A DNA stretch of 63,963 nt from Desulfotignum sp. (GTDB lineage: Bacteria > Desulfobacterota > Desulfobacteria > Desulfobacterales > Desulfobacteraceae), in NCBI GenBank assembly GCA_011389575.1, contig JAABUB010000006.1:1-63963 (forward strand). Reading direction: 5' to 3'. The notes beneath the pieces were generated by a model. It saw only the letters and a program-made list of their open reading frames with translations, was not told where the DNA came from and did not search any database. Below are positions 54,946 to 61,927 of the stretch, piece by piece (positions within the stretch are counted from its first letter, which is position 1; every line of letters begins with the position of its first letter). A program made the translations under genes and the position numbers.

Positions 54946-55040
54946 TTAACAACCGGCTTATCTGGTCAGCCACCCGGGCGGCCAGGGTGTCCTGGTCGGC
55001 ATGGGCCGAGTACCCGGTGAGTTGGTGTATGGCAGCCTTT
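54946..55040 (-). pseudogene. Mosaic gene remnant ending in a WecB-like tail
   Basis: An open stretch reads AAIHQLTGYSAHADQDTLAARVADQISRL then stop, in the minus strand (given here in two parts: GYSAHADQDTLAA and RVADQISRL). The first part resembles the YSAHAD motif of RNA-processing metallo-beta-lactamase-fold enzymes. The last part matches the end of the intact WecB at 61928 (RVADLISRM). It looks like two gene ends joined by recombination. The remaining 54870-54945 shows nothing recognisable. Confidence 0.45.
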
Positions 55041-55051
55041 GCAGGGGGGCG

Positions 55052-55087
55052 ATTAATTGGGGACAGACCAAATTTGGGGTCTGACCC
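55052..55087. repeat. GGGGTCTGACCC palindrome, two copies
   Basis: ATTAATTGGGGACAGACC and TTTGGGGTCTGACCC stand side by side downstream of the vapC stop. They are the first of six loci of this palindrome between 55 and 62 kb. Confidence 0.75.
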
Positions 55088-55099
55088 GGCTACATTCCT

Positions 55100-55486
55100 T
55101 TATATAATCACAAGTCCTTTGACATAAGAAAAATGGGCATCTTTTGTAAACAGCTTCAGGCCGTGTTGAAAGGCGGCAGCCGCAATCCAGATACCATTGG
55201 TTGGAATGGGTGTGCCGGCTTTTTTTAGACTGGATAATATTTCTGCATAATAATCAGCAGTAATAATATCCACAGGATATAAAACGACCCGGGGAGAATC
55301 CAGGAAAAATTCAAGTTCTGTGTGATTTTCCAACTCCTTTGATCCTGCCTTGAATCCGGAATACAGTTCACCGATACTGATAACGGAGATGCCGATAGAA
55401 TCGACTTTTTTTAAAAGACCGGTGATGTAATGATCCCCACGCATGGCATGGGAATAAATATTGGTATCGATCAGGATTTTTTTCAT
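55100..55486 (-). CDS. vapC: VapC-type PIN-domain toxin, variant active site
   Basis: A 128-residue PIN-domain ribonuclease toxin. Conserved acidic residues are D7 (LIDTNIYSHAMRGD), E40 (ISIGELYSGF) and D116 (FTKDAHFSYVKGL). At the place of the third acid, the usual NDIWIAA is TNGIWIAA here, so the Asp is replaced by Gly98. This may weaken or abolish RNase activity, unless a neighbouring residue compensates. It overlaps the antitoxin gene upstream by 4 bp, the standard order. Confidence 0.88.
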   Translation of the reverse strand: MKKILIDTNIYSHAMRGDHYITGLLKKVDSIGISVISIGELYSGFKAGSKELENHTELEFFLDSPRVVLYPVDIITADYYAEILSSLKKAGTPIPTNGIWIAAAAFQHGLKLFTKDAHFSYVKGLVII

Positions 55487-55743
55487 TTCCAGATTTCCGG
55501 ATCAATACTTCTTTCTTCATCAATTTTTGCCTGGATGGCTTCAAAGTCCTGCTGGGACCATTTGCCGAACAAAGAATCAAGATCATCATATCTGCGGGTA
55601 AATTTTTTCTCTTTTTTCATCCCTACACGGATTTCAATCAAATCAAGCAGCAGCTGATTGAGGCTTTTGTTTTCTTTTGATGCGATTTCCTTGAGTTTCA
55701 AGGCTACATCCGGCGCTATACCTCGGACTGTTATTGCTTTCAT
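55483..55743 (-). CDS. vapB: VapB-type antitoxin (ribbon-helix-helix-like)
   Basis: An 86-residue antitoxin partner of the adjacent PIN toxin. The N-terminus AITVRGIAPDVALKLKEIASKENKSLNQLLLDLI is a ribbon-helix-helix DNA-binding motif, as in FitA-like antitoxins. The C-terminal part (LDSLFGKWSQQDFEAIQAKIDEERSIDPEIW) would wrap the toxin. It overlaps vapC by ATGA. The operon presumably represses itself through a site near the ATG. Confidence 0.85.
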   Translation of the reverse strand: MKAITVRGIAPDVALKLKEIASKENKSLNQLLLDLIEIRVGMKKEKKFTRRYDDLDSLFGKWSQQDFEAIQAKIDEERSIDPEIWK

Positions 55744-55849
55744 TGCGCCCTCCTGATCATGCTTTCATTTTTTGAAATCAAATTGTAATCAGATAGTGAT
55801 GTCATGTCAAGATTATTCGGTTCGGCGCTTTCCTGTTCCAAAAGTTTTT

Positions 55850-56050
55850 TATCACATCCGGCTTATCTGGTCAGCCACGCGGCCGGCGGTAATCCACGTT
55901 GGAAGGCCGGTGAAGGGTGACCAGGCCGTATTGTTTCTTTTCGCACCCGTAATCCAGATAAACAGCCTGTGCCTGGATGCGATCTTTGGCCATTTCCAGG
56001 GAATCGATCATGATGTTGCCCACCAGGGTGATCTTTTCATCTGCTTTCAT
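55850..56050 (-). pseudogene. Decayed wecB fragment (copy B)
   Basis: An open frame of about 60 codons encodes KADEKITLVGNIMIDSLEMA and KKQYGLVTLHRPSNVD, nearly identical to the middle of the intact WecB near 62380-62535. After HRPSNVD the sequence jumps directly to the gene's last bases (CATCCGGCTTATCTGGTCAG on the plus strand), out of frame. About 400 bp are deleted. No start or catalytic N-terminus remains. Confidence 0.85.
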
Positions 56051-56283
56051 TAGGCAAAGCGTTCTTTGCGCTGCAGGGCGCCGTCAAATTCAAAAGAAAC
56101 CTTGATATGAGACAATATGAATTTCATGGCCTGTTCAACAGCTTCAAAAAGGGTGTCGGTGATCTGCCGGTCATCAATGATGGTGACAGGTGTTTTAAAT
56201 CGGAACGCTATATCTTTTGGCAGACGTACTGCCTGACTGCGATTGCTTTTAAAAAGTTTTGTTTTTACGCACGTCATATTCAT
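56050..56283 (-). CDS. Chimeric VapB-like antitoxin fused to a duplicated segment
   Basis: A 77-residue frame. Residues 1-27 (KTKLFKSNRSQAVRLPKDIAF) are a VapB/AbrB-type DNA-binding start. From residue 28 (RFKTPVTIIDDRQITDTLFE) the sequence lies in a 135-bp block that recurs almost unchanged at 61558-61692. The join falls exactly at the block's edge, so the gene is a recombination chimera. No toxin gene is adjacent. Whether it is expressed is unknown. Confidence 0.55.
   Translation of the reverse strand: MNMTCVKTKLFKSNRSQAVRLPKDIAFRFKTPVTIIDDRQITDTLFEAVEQAMKFILSHIKVSFEFDGALQRKERFA
56069..56203. repeat. 135-bp duplicated segment, copy 1
   Basis: This block matches 61558-61692 with only two differences by my count (one near 56077, one at 56191). 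It encodes the same open frame in both places, but the sequences on each side are unrelated. It is a recent duplication or mobile cassette. Confidence 0.9.
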
Positions 56284-56848
56284 ACCCTCCTGCTTTTTTA
56301 CCTAACCCCTTTTTCCATACCTTCGGTGCCGAGAGGATGCAGCAGGTGCACGGTGTTGTTTATTTTGGCGACACCATACGTAATTATATTCTTTATGAAT
56401 GGTGAATTATGTGCAGAAATTAAGTATGATGTCCCCTTAATTCCATTGTCCTTCTTGTCCTTCGCGATCTTCGTGGTAAAACCGCTTTTCTTCCACAAAG
56501 TTTCAAGTATCGGATGAACAGATTCTTTGAATGGGTTTACGATGGTATCGAGCGCTATTCGCATGGGTCATCATCATACAGTTCTTTACGGGTCCAGTTT
56601 TTGGAACCGGTCACTGTCTGGTTCTTGATCCTGGCCAAAACGTAGTATGTTGGGGTCGGACCCGGATAAGTCCTTTTAATTGTTGGAAATGTGGTCAAAA
56701 AAAAGCGATTTTTGGTGCTTAGAGTGACTTTTTTTGCTTTCGGTGACCTGGGCTTTTTTTTCTTTGATATGGCAGACGCCGTAAAATGTCAGATTCGCAT
56801 GCCATGTTTTTTTATTTTTAGAATTATGTATAGTGTTTTTATAATGCC
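56284..56848. other. Spacer with CACGAAG repeat and GGGGTC motif
   Basis: This 565-bp region holds a reverse CTTCG-type repeat at 56455-56482 (three ACGAAG-type units on the minus strand) and a TTGGGGTCGGACCC motif at 56650-56665. An 88-codon minus-strand frame (56298-56564) reads partly through the repeat and is not convincing. I see no supported gene. Confidence 0.6.
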
Positions 56849-57235
56849 TTAAACCATCAGTATCCGGTTGCATACATCTTTTATTGCTGACAGATACAAC
56901 GGGCATTTTCTATAAATTTCCGCTGCCTGCTCCTCGTTATAGGTATGGGACAGTAAATTCCTGGATTGAATCATTTCCAGAAATATATCCTCCTGTTCGA
57001 TAACCGAGAGGGCAAAGGCTTCTTTAAATACCAGGCGGGGAGAAACCGCACGGATGCCATGAATGTCTTCCAGAAATATTTTAAGGGTCTTCCACAGCAG
57101 CTCATATGTGAATTCGAAACGCTGGATGGTAGCATCCATAACAATTGAGGATTCTGGTTCCTGGAGGGCCTCTTCAAAGCGTTTAACCGCCTTGTTCAGA
57201 TTCATCAGGCTTTTTTCCAGCTTGTCTGAATTCAT
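56849..57235 (-). CDS. hepT: HepT-type HEPN toxin
   Basis: A 128-residue helical HEPN protein of the HI0074/HepT group. The ribonuclease motif RX4HXY is exact in SRNLLSHTYNEEQA. The segment FEFTYELLWKTLKIFLED is also typical. HepT is an RNase toxin silenced when MntA adds AMP groups to the Tyr of this motif. It overlaps mntA by ATGA, antitoxin gene first. Confidence 0.9.
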   Translation of the reverse strand: MNSDKLEKSLMNLNKAVKRFEEALQEPESSIVMDATIQRFEFTYELLWKTLKIFLEDIHGIRAVSPRLVFKEAFALSVIEQEDIFLEMIQSRNLLSHTYNEEQAAEIYRKCPLYLSAIKDVCNRILMV

Positions 57236-57525
57236 ATATCCAGCTCCTTTGTATGTTTCAATGCAGACTCTTTAAACCCTTCATCAACGGTGTTGAAATC
57301 CACAACATCGATTTTTAATAATGTGGGAATATGTTCCAGTCTTTCCTGTATTGCCAGCCATTGCTTCCCCGATATCCGTGTATTTGACAATATGCCGATA
57401 TCGATATCAGATTTTTCATCGCACATTCCTCTGGCACGGGACCCAAATAGAAACACGCGGCAGCGGCCTTTTAATTCACTTTTGATGACTGCTGCTGCCT
57501 GTGTGTAGATTTCTTCGGTTTTCAT
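57232..57525 (-). CDS. mntA: MntA-type nucleotidyltransferase antitoxin
   Basis: A 97-residue minimal nucleotidyltransferase. The catalytic motif GSX10DXD is exact (GSRARG to KSDIDIG), and a third acid follows in KIDVVDFN. Known MntA enzymes AMPylate the HEPN toxin HepT. The pair is flanked by GGGGTC palindromes at 56650 and 57536-57596. Confidence 0.92.
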   Translation of the reverse strand: MKTEEIYTQAAAVIKSELKGRCRVFLFGSRARGMCDEKSDIDIGILSNTRISGKQWLAIQERLEHIPTLLKIDVVDFNTVDEGFKESALKHTKELDI

Positions 57526-57535
57526 AATTAATTGG

Positions 57536-57596
57536 AATTAATTGGGGTCAGATCCCATTTGATTTCATGTTTTATGTTGGGGTCGAACCCGGATAA
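57536..57596. repeat. GGGGTC palindrome, two copies
   Basis: AATTAATTGGGGTCAGATCCC and TTGGGGTCGAACCCGGATAAG stand between mntA and the RES toxin gene. The second, with its CGGATAAG extension, closely matches the copy at 56650. Confidence 0.75.
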
Positions 57597-57616
57597 GTTT
57601 TTTTAATTTTGAAATA

Positions 57617-58084
57617 TCAGCCAGATCCCATTTTTTTTAACCGCGGATCAAAAGCCAAAGGCTGTGGTTCTCCGATCTTTATTTTTTTGAATTCCGGATG
57701 GTAAATATTGACAAGGTAATTGTAACCGTCGGGCATTATCACGCTCGGCACTCTTAAAATGGCTGAAAGACCTTCTTTAATCCAATGATCGCCTATGCCT
57801 TGAGAAACCTTTGAAATGGGTCTTTCATCCCAGCCGTCAATCATATGCGCATTGGCAATAAAATGGGAATCAAAAACAAGTGATACATAAACATAATCTG
57901 CCAGCAGCGTATATGACGGAAGATGCACTAAAATTTCAAGAGCACATAAGGCCAGGGAGTCTGATGTATAAACAACAGGCACCCCTTTGCTGTTCCACCG
58001 CCCACCATAAAGCCGTGCCCCTTCACCATCGAACGCAGAACCCCAGTATTTGTTTTTTACCACGCGATAAGAAATAGTGTCCAT
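57617..58084 (-). CDS. RES-domain toxin
   Basis: A 155-residue RES-family toxin; characterised members degrade NAD. Family features: YRVVKNKYWGSAFDGEGARLYGGRWNSKG (R, and E/G loop), VVYTSDSLALCALEILVHL and the C-terminal PSVIMPDGYNYLVNIYHPEF. The R-E-S like residues of the name are visible as R near 7, E in the ALEILVH segment and S in RVPSVIMP. It overlaps the Xre antitoxin stop by one base (TGATG). Confidence 0.92.
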   Translation of the reverse strand: MDTISYRVVKNKYWGSAFDGEGARLYGGRWNSKGVPVVYTSDSLALCALEILVHLPSYTLLADYVYVSLVFDSHFIANAHMIDGWDERPISKVSQGIGDHWIKEGLSAILRVPSVIMPDGYNYLVNIYHPEFKKIKIGEPQPLAFDPRLKKMGSG

Positions 58085-58485
58085 CAGCAGAACACACCGT
58101 ATTCAATACGCCCCAGCAGGTCTTCAACTTCCCTTGCCCCAATCTCTGTTGCAGCATATTCAAGGGGTGGAATATCCCCTAATCCGTAGGCATCTTCCTT
58201 CAGCCATTTTCTTGCCAGTTCGGCACTCTTAAAAACACCCAGGGCCTTTTCGAAAAGACGCTGCAGCCGGAGAAGTCTTTCAGATTCTTCAAATGAAAAT
58301 TTCCCTCTTTTCTTTCTAAGGGCTAAGGTGCTTTTTGGAATTCTGATATATTTTGCAAGGTCTTTGTCCGGCAGGGCCAAGCTTTCTTGAAGTTTTTTGA
58401 AATCTGAGATCGGCAAACCATCCTCTATTGATTGAATCAATTGGGTAAGGGTTGGTTCCGGGCCTGTTACATTTTGTGATGTCAT
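58084..58485 (-). CDS. Xre/MbcA-type antitoxin (DUF2384)
   Basis: A 133-residue antitoxin with an N-terminal helix-turn-helix region (FKKLQESLALPDKDLAKYIRIPKSTLALRKKRGKF) and a C-terminal DUF2384 toxin-binding domain (ALGVFKSAELARKWLKEDAYGLGDIPPLEYAATEIGAREVEDLLGRIEYGV). It is upstream of and coupled to the RES toxin gene, the usual RES-Xre order. Confidence 0.92.
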   Translation of the reverse strand: MTSQNVTGPEPTLTQLIQSIEDGLPISDFKKLQESLALPDKDLAKYIRIPKSTLALRKKRGKFSFEESERLLRLQRLFEKALGVFKSAELARKWLKEDAYGLGDIPPLEYAATEIGAREVEDLLGRIEYGVFC

Positions 58486-58590
58486 GATGAAAACTCCCGG
58501 CAGAAGATTAGTCTAATTCTAATCTTATGATATTACAACAATAGACCCACGTCAAATATTATATTGGAAACAATTGGAAAACAATGAAAA

Positions 58591-58611
58591 CAATTGGGGT
58601 CAGACCCCATG
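58591..58611. repeat. GGGGTCAGACCCC palindrome
   Basis: CAATTGGGGTCAGACCCCATG, a perfect palindromic core, 106 bp upstream of the Xre antitoxin start. CAATTGG also occurs in short A-rich repeats just before it. Confidence 0.8.
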
Positions 58612-58879
58612 TAATCCTTCAAACCAGTCATTCCAGGATTGATTTGCCGGTACGATAACCCTCATTGTCGTTATTGTGGAAAGTGGGTGTTTTTGTTTTC
58701 GTGGTGGGGGGGCTTTTGCAGGGCATAGCTCCGCTCCTTCGGTTACATACTTGCCTCTATCCAAGGATGCCCGAAATGCCAATTCCTAACCCGTATATTA
58801 ACATCATCTTCATAATATTTTCAATAATACCGGTTTTATATTTCTGAAATGGGTCTTGGGCAAGTGTCTGGCTTCGAAA
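58612..58879. other. Spacer, nothing recognised
   Basis: Between the palindrome and the wecB remnant I see no gene. A 60-codon minus-strand frame has no family match that I recognise. Confidence 0.4.
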
Positions 58880-59085
58880 ATTCCAGTATTGTTGAAATAT
58901 CCGTACTGGTCATGAAATGGATGTCTCCCAGCGGCTCCACCAGAAGGATGTTGTCATTGTCAGCCACCACCACAAGATCCGGTTTTGTGTCGAACAGCAC
59001 CCTTTCATAGGCGATCATCACATTGCCGGTCTGCTGGGCATGGGTGTCGCTGCCCACCCCAAAGGTGGATGCATTCAATTGGGGT
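58880..59085 (-). pseudogene. Decayed wecB fragment (copy C)
   Basis: The frame reads FGVGSDTHAQQTGNVMIAYE and DTKPDLVVVA, matching WecB residues near 62720-62830 of the intact gene. It then jumps to DNDNILLVEPLGDIHFM, matching 62190-62250. About 430 bp between these parts are missing, and both ends are lost. The join removes most of the active site, so it cannot be functional. Confidence 0.85.
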
Positions 59086-59102
59086 CTGACCCCATTTAAT
59101 TC
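59076..59102. repeat. GGGGTCTGACCCC palindrome
   Basis: CAATTGGGGTCTGACCCCAT followed by TTAATTC, at the edge of wecB fragment C. The core is a perfect palindrome apart from the centre. Confidence 0.8.
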
Positions 59103-59236
59103 TGACGACAAAGATGTTGATTTTATAAATAAAAGTATCTAAAATCCTTGTACAGGGAATCGGGAAAATCAGCCGAGATCCAGAACTTCTGAATGCAATA
59201 CATCCGCCAGGTGTTGGCGGGTGAGGAGTTGAGCGT

Positions 59237-59965
59237 ATGGGTGAGCTTGCAGAAAAAGTGTCAATCCTTGAAGAAATTGTTCAGAAAGTGGCTTACAGTC
59301 AACTTGAAACCAATATGTCTCTGAACCGGCTTTCTAAAGAAATGCGTGAGTTCAAGGATGAAATGCGTGAGTTCAAGAATGAAATGTCTGAATATAAGGA
59401 GTGGAGCAAAAAACAGATTGAAGCCACAAACAAACGCACGGAAGCTACAAACAAAACTACGGAAGCCATAAAAAAACGCACGGATGCCTTTGAAAAAGAG
59501 ATGGCTGACTTGAAAAGGCAATGGGCAAAGCAATGGGGCGATCTTGCCAATAAAATGGGCACGGTTGTGGAAGATATTGTATTGCCCAATATCCCGAGAA
59601 TCGCGGAAGTCTATTTTGGGTGCAGGGAACTGGACTACATTGCGATAAGGATCAAAAAAAGAAGCATGTCTGACCGCAGCCGCCGCAGGGAGTTCGATGC
59701 CATCGCAGTGTGTGACAAAAATTTTATTTTGAATGAAACCAAATCTTCCCCTGAAATCCGGGATGTCGACAGGCTGGCCGAATTTGTTCAAAGCAGGGAA
59801 TTGTATGACTATTTTCCCGAATACAAAGAATACAGAATCTGCCCGGTATTTTCCTCGCTTTACCTTGATGATGCCTTTGTCCGGTACTTGAGCCGCAAAG
59901 GCATTTATGCGATGACTATGAAAGACGATACCATGGAGATTGTGAATTTTGATTCGATTCAATAA
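59237..59965 (+). CDS. Coiled-coil PD-(D/E)XK-like nuclease-fold protein
   Basis: A 242-residue protein. Residues 1-100 are a coiled coil with internal repeats (REFKDEM/REFKNEM, and EATNKRT/EATNKTT/EAIKKRT). Residues 100-242 look like the PD-(D/E)XK nuclease-like domain of the DUF3782 group, with candidate acids in EFDAIAVCDKNFILNETKSS (D, then E-x-K). No partner gene is adjacent. It is the only plus-strand gene in this region. Whether it cuts DNA is unknown. Confidence 0.75.
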   Translation: MGELAEKVSILEEIVQKVAYSQLETNMSLNRLSKEMREFKDEMREFKNEMSEYKEWSKKQIEATNKRTEATNKTTEAIKKRTDAFEKEMADLKRQWAKQWGDLANKMGTVVEDIVLPNIPRIAEVYFGCRELDYIAIRIKKRSMSDRSRRREFDAIAVCDKNFILNETKSSPEIRDVDRLAEFVQSRELYDYFPEYKEYRICPVFSSLYLDDAFVRYLSRKGIYAMTMKDDTMEIVNFDSIQ

Positions 59966-60131
59966 CCCGATTTTTCGTAAAAACGATAGTCTGACCTGAT
60001 ATGGAATGGGAGGTAAGATGCGGTATGATTGAAGGGCTTGTGGCTGACAGGACCGCCTGTATGCCGGGGCTTTGTCGGAAATCATTTTCCCCAGAAACTG
60101 CCGCCCATGCGTTTGATCCTGTTTTCTTTTT

Positions 60132-60402
60132 TTAGTTTTGAAAAATGTTCTTTAACTGTGTCTGCCATGGTGAAATTTTACCCGGCCTGGCTGCGCAGCC
60201 CTTGCGCAGAAATTCAATGATATAATTGGGTTCGATCACATGGTACCTTCCTTCCCGGCACTCATGACAGACAAACCCGCCCTCCCGGCTGCCGTAGCAG
60301 TCGGTCACCGGCACCCCGCCAAAGCTTTTGGAGATGGTTTCCCGCTGGTGGTCATACAGCACCTCGGCCGTGGAGAACACCACGGTCAGATCCCGAAATC
60401 CA
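60132..60402 (-). pseudogene. Fragment of a PaaK/CapK-like AMP-ligase
   Basis: An open frame reads RDLTVVFSTAEVLYDHQRETI and then SKSFGGVPVTDCYGSREGGF, with CHECREGRYHVIEPNYIIEF after it. These are internal parts of a phenylacetate-CoA ligase/CapK-like adenylate-forming enzyme of the type found in polysaccharide loci. The N- and C-terminal thirds are missing and the frame ends in unrelated sequence. The rest of 59966-60131 shows nothing recognisable. Confidence 0.75.
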
Positions 60403-60413
60403 AATCATATTTT

Positions 60414-60797
60414 TCACTGAATAATTTTGATTGGAAATTGAGAAAGCATTCTGTCCATCGTGGCCAGGGCTATTTTTTCAAATCCGGATTGCGCTGCAAG
60501 CATCCGGTCAAAAGGATCCTTGTGCGGAATTTTCCAGGCACCTGCCATCTGGGCATGCTCAGGTTTTATGTTCATGGGGTGAAACCCGGCCTTTACTATC
60601 CATTTGGGTACATTTTCTGCCACGGACGCAGCTTCCGGCAGTTTTCCGATTCTATACTTGGTGGAGATTTCCCAGACGGAAGCGGCACTGACAAATATGG
60701 TCGTATCAATATTCCCGATCTGGTGGCGCAGGTTTTTCGATAACTGAGGATCATCAAACAGCCACCATAAAAAAATATGGGTGTCAAGCAATATCAA
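60414..60797 (-). CDS. vapC: VapC-type PIN-domain toxin
   Basis: A 127-residue PIN toxin with all expected acidic positions: D5 (LLDTHIFLWW), E43 (ASVWEISTKYRIGKL), D94/D97 (HKDPFDRMLAAQ) and D115 (ATMDRMLSQFPIKI). This subgroup (DTHxxLW start) pairs with Phd/YefM antitoxins, and one lies 3 bp upstream. Confidence 0.9.
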   Translation of the reverse strand: MILLDTHIFLWWLFDDPQLSKNLRHQIGNIDTTIFVSAASVWEISTKYRIGKLPEAASVAENVPKWIVKAGFHPMNIKPEHAQMAGAWKIPHKDPFDRMLAAQSGFEKIALATMDRMLSQFPIKIIQ

Positions 60798-60800
60798 TAT

Positions 60801-61022
60801 TTATTCCCAGAGCCGTAGTTCTTCATCCGGCAGAGGTTCAAAAAATTCTTTGGTTACCCGACCCTTGGCAATACCGGGTTTTCTGTGTGTCTGCTTTTCC
60901 AGCGGGATCAGTTTTGCGTAAGGTTTTCCAGCCTTTGAAATAATAATTTCCTCCCCGGAATGAACCCGTACCAGTAATTTTGAGAAATGGGTTTTTGCAT
61001 CATGGATATTGATTGTTTCCAT
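60801..61022 (-). CDS. vapB: Phd/YefM-type antitoxin
   Basis: A 73-residue Phd/YefM-fold antitoxin: INIHDAKTHFSKLLVRVHSGEEIIISKAGKPYAKLIPL, then a disordered tail (KGRVTKEFFEPLPDEELRLWE) that would bind the PIN toxin. It is 3 bp upstream of the toxin gene. Confidence 0.9.
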   Translation of the reverse strand: METINIHDAKTHFSKLLVRVHSGEEIIISKAGKPYAKLIPLEKQTHRKPGIAKGRVTKEFFEPLPDEELRLWE

Positions 61023-61207
61023 TATTCCGACCCCCGACTTAGTCCTTTTTGTTTAGTCTAATGCACAGGCCATTCTCTGTCAAGATGAAATCTTTCATTT
61101 ATGCTGTGAAGGCGCATCATCCATTGTCATTAAATATATCATATGTAAATTCGTTTCCATTACTTATCTCCGTTTTCGTTTCAGTTGATGTCCCAAATTT
61201 TACAAGA

Positions 61208-61357
61208 TCACGCCGTTTGACTGACACTTTCCACCTCAACCGCTAACTGTTCCATCAAACAGTTGGCCCGGGGGATTTCCATTTTTAATTCTTCATATGC
61301 CGTGACCATTTCCTGTAAGGCATCTTTTAACATCACGTATCCTGAAATATTTGTCAT
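61208..61357 (-). CDS. Possible 49-residue small protein
   Basis: An ATG-started frame encodes a short helical acidic peptide (MLKDALQEMVTAYEELKMEI in its centre). A weak CAGGG lies before the ATG. In the next frame the 3' part reads VSVKRRDLVKFG, reminiscent of a HicA-like start, which breaks off. I do not recognise the family; it may be a remnant. The surrounding 61023-61207 and 61358-61557 show nothing else. Confidence 0.3.
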   Translation of the reverse strand: MTNISGYVMLKDALQEMVTAYEELKMEIPRANCLMEQLAVEVESVSQTA

Positions 61358-61557
61358 ATCCCTGGATTAGCAAAATTTGTCCCATATTCATATTTCAATT
61401 AAAATCAATTTTACAGCATTCAACCTTATTGTCAATCCGACTCATAACTTACTACCCTTATCTCAAAACTAAGAATCTTTGTGCCTTCGTTCCTTGAAGA
61501 GCTAAAAGCCAACCTGATAGATATTTACCAGGATATTTCAAGTGGTTTGGTTCCGGA

Positions 61558-61692
61558 CGCTGCAGAGCGCCGTCAAATTCAAAAGAAACCTTGATATGAG
61601 ACAATATGAATTTCATGGCCTGTTCAACAGCTTCAAAAAGGGTGTCGGTGATCTGCCGGTCATCAATGATGGTGACAGGCGTTTTAAATCGG
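61558..61692. repeat. 135-bp duplicated segment, copy 2
   Basis: Almost identical to 56069-56203. Here the minus-strand frame through it (61458-61715) starts and ends in unrelated sequence, including a CTTTGTGCCTTCGTTCC stretch like the CACGAAG repeat family near 61478. It is not treated as a gene. Confidence 0.9.
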
Positions 61693-61735
61693 CCGATATG
61701 GATATGATGGCGCATCGGCTCCCTGGAAATAATTT

Positions 61736-61782
61736 ATTGGGGTCTGACCCCGATTAATTCCGATTAATTACCGATTAATTAT
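61736..61782. repeat. GGGGTCTGACCCC palindrome with ATTAATT run
   Basis: TTATTGGGGTCTGACCCCGA is followed by three CGATTAATT-like units. It marks the junction between the duplicated 135-bp block and the wecB region. Confidence 0.8.
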
Positions 61783-61927
61783 GGTTGGCATTCTTCTTCC
61801 GTTGATGGTTTCAATGGCTTCTTTAGAAAAAGAAGTTTTGAATTCCTGAAATTGATTTTCACCGGTCAGGATAATATCAGGATAATATTATGAAGTTTGG
61901 TTTTTGAGGGATGATTCATCTTTTTCA

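Noticed and set aside
54253-55100. CRISPR array or integron attC sites among the short palindromes
   Set aside because: Copies are few, irregularly spaced and not separated by similar-length spacers; no cas or integrase gene is near.
56298-56564. 88-codon minus-strand frame
   Set aside because: It reads through a CACGAAG repeat and has no family features or ribosome binding site.
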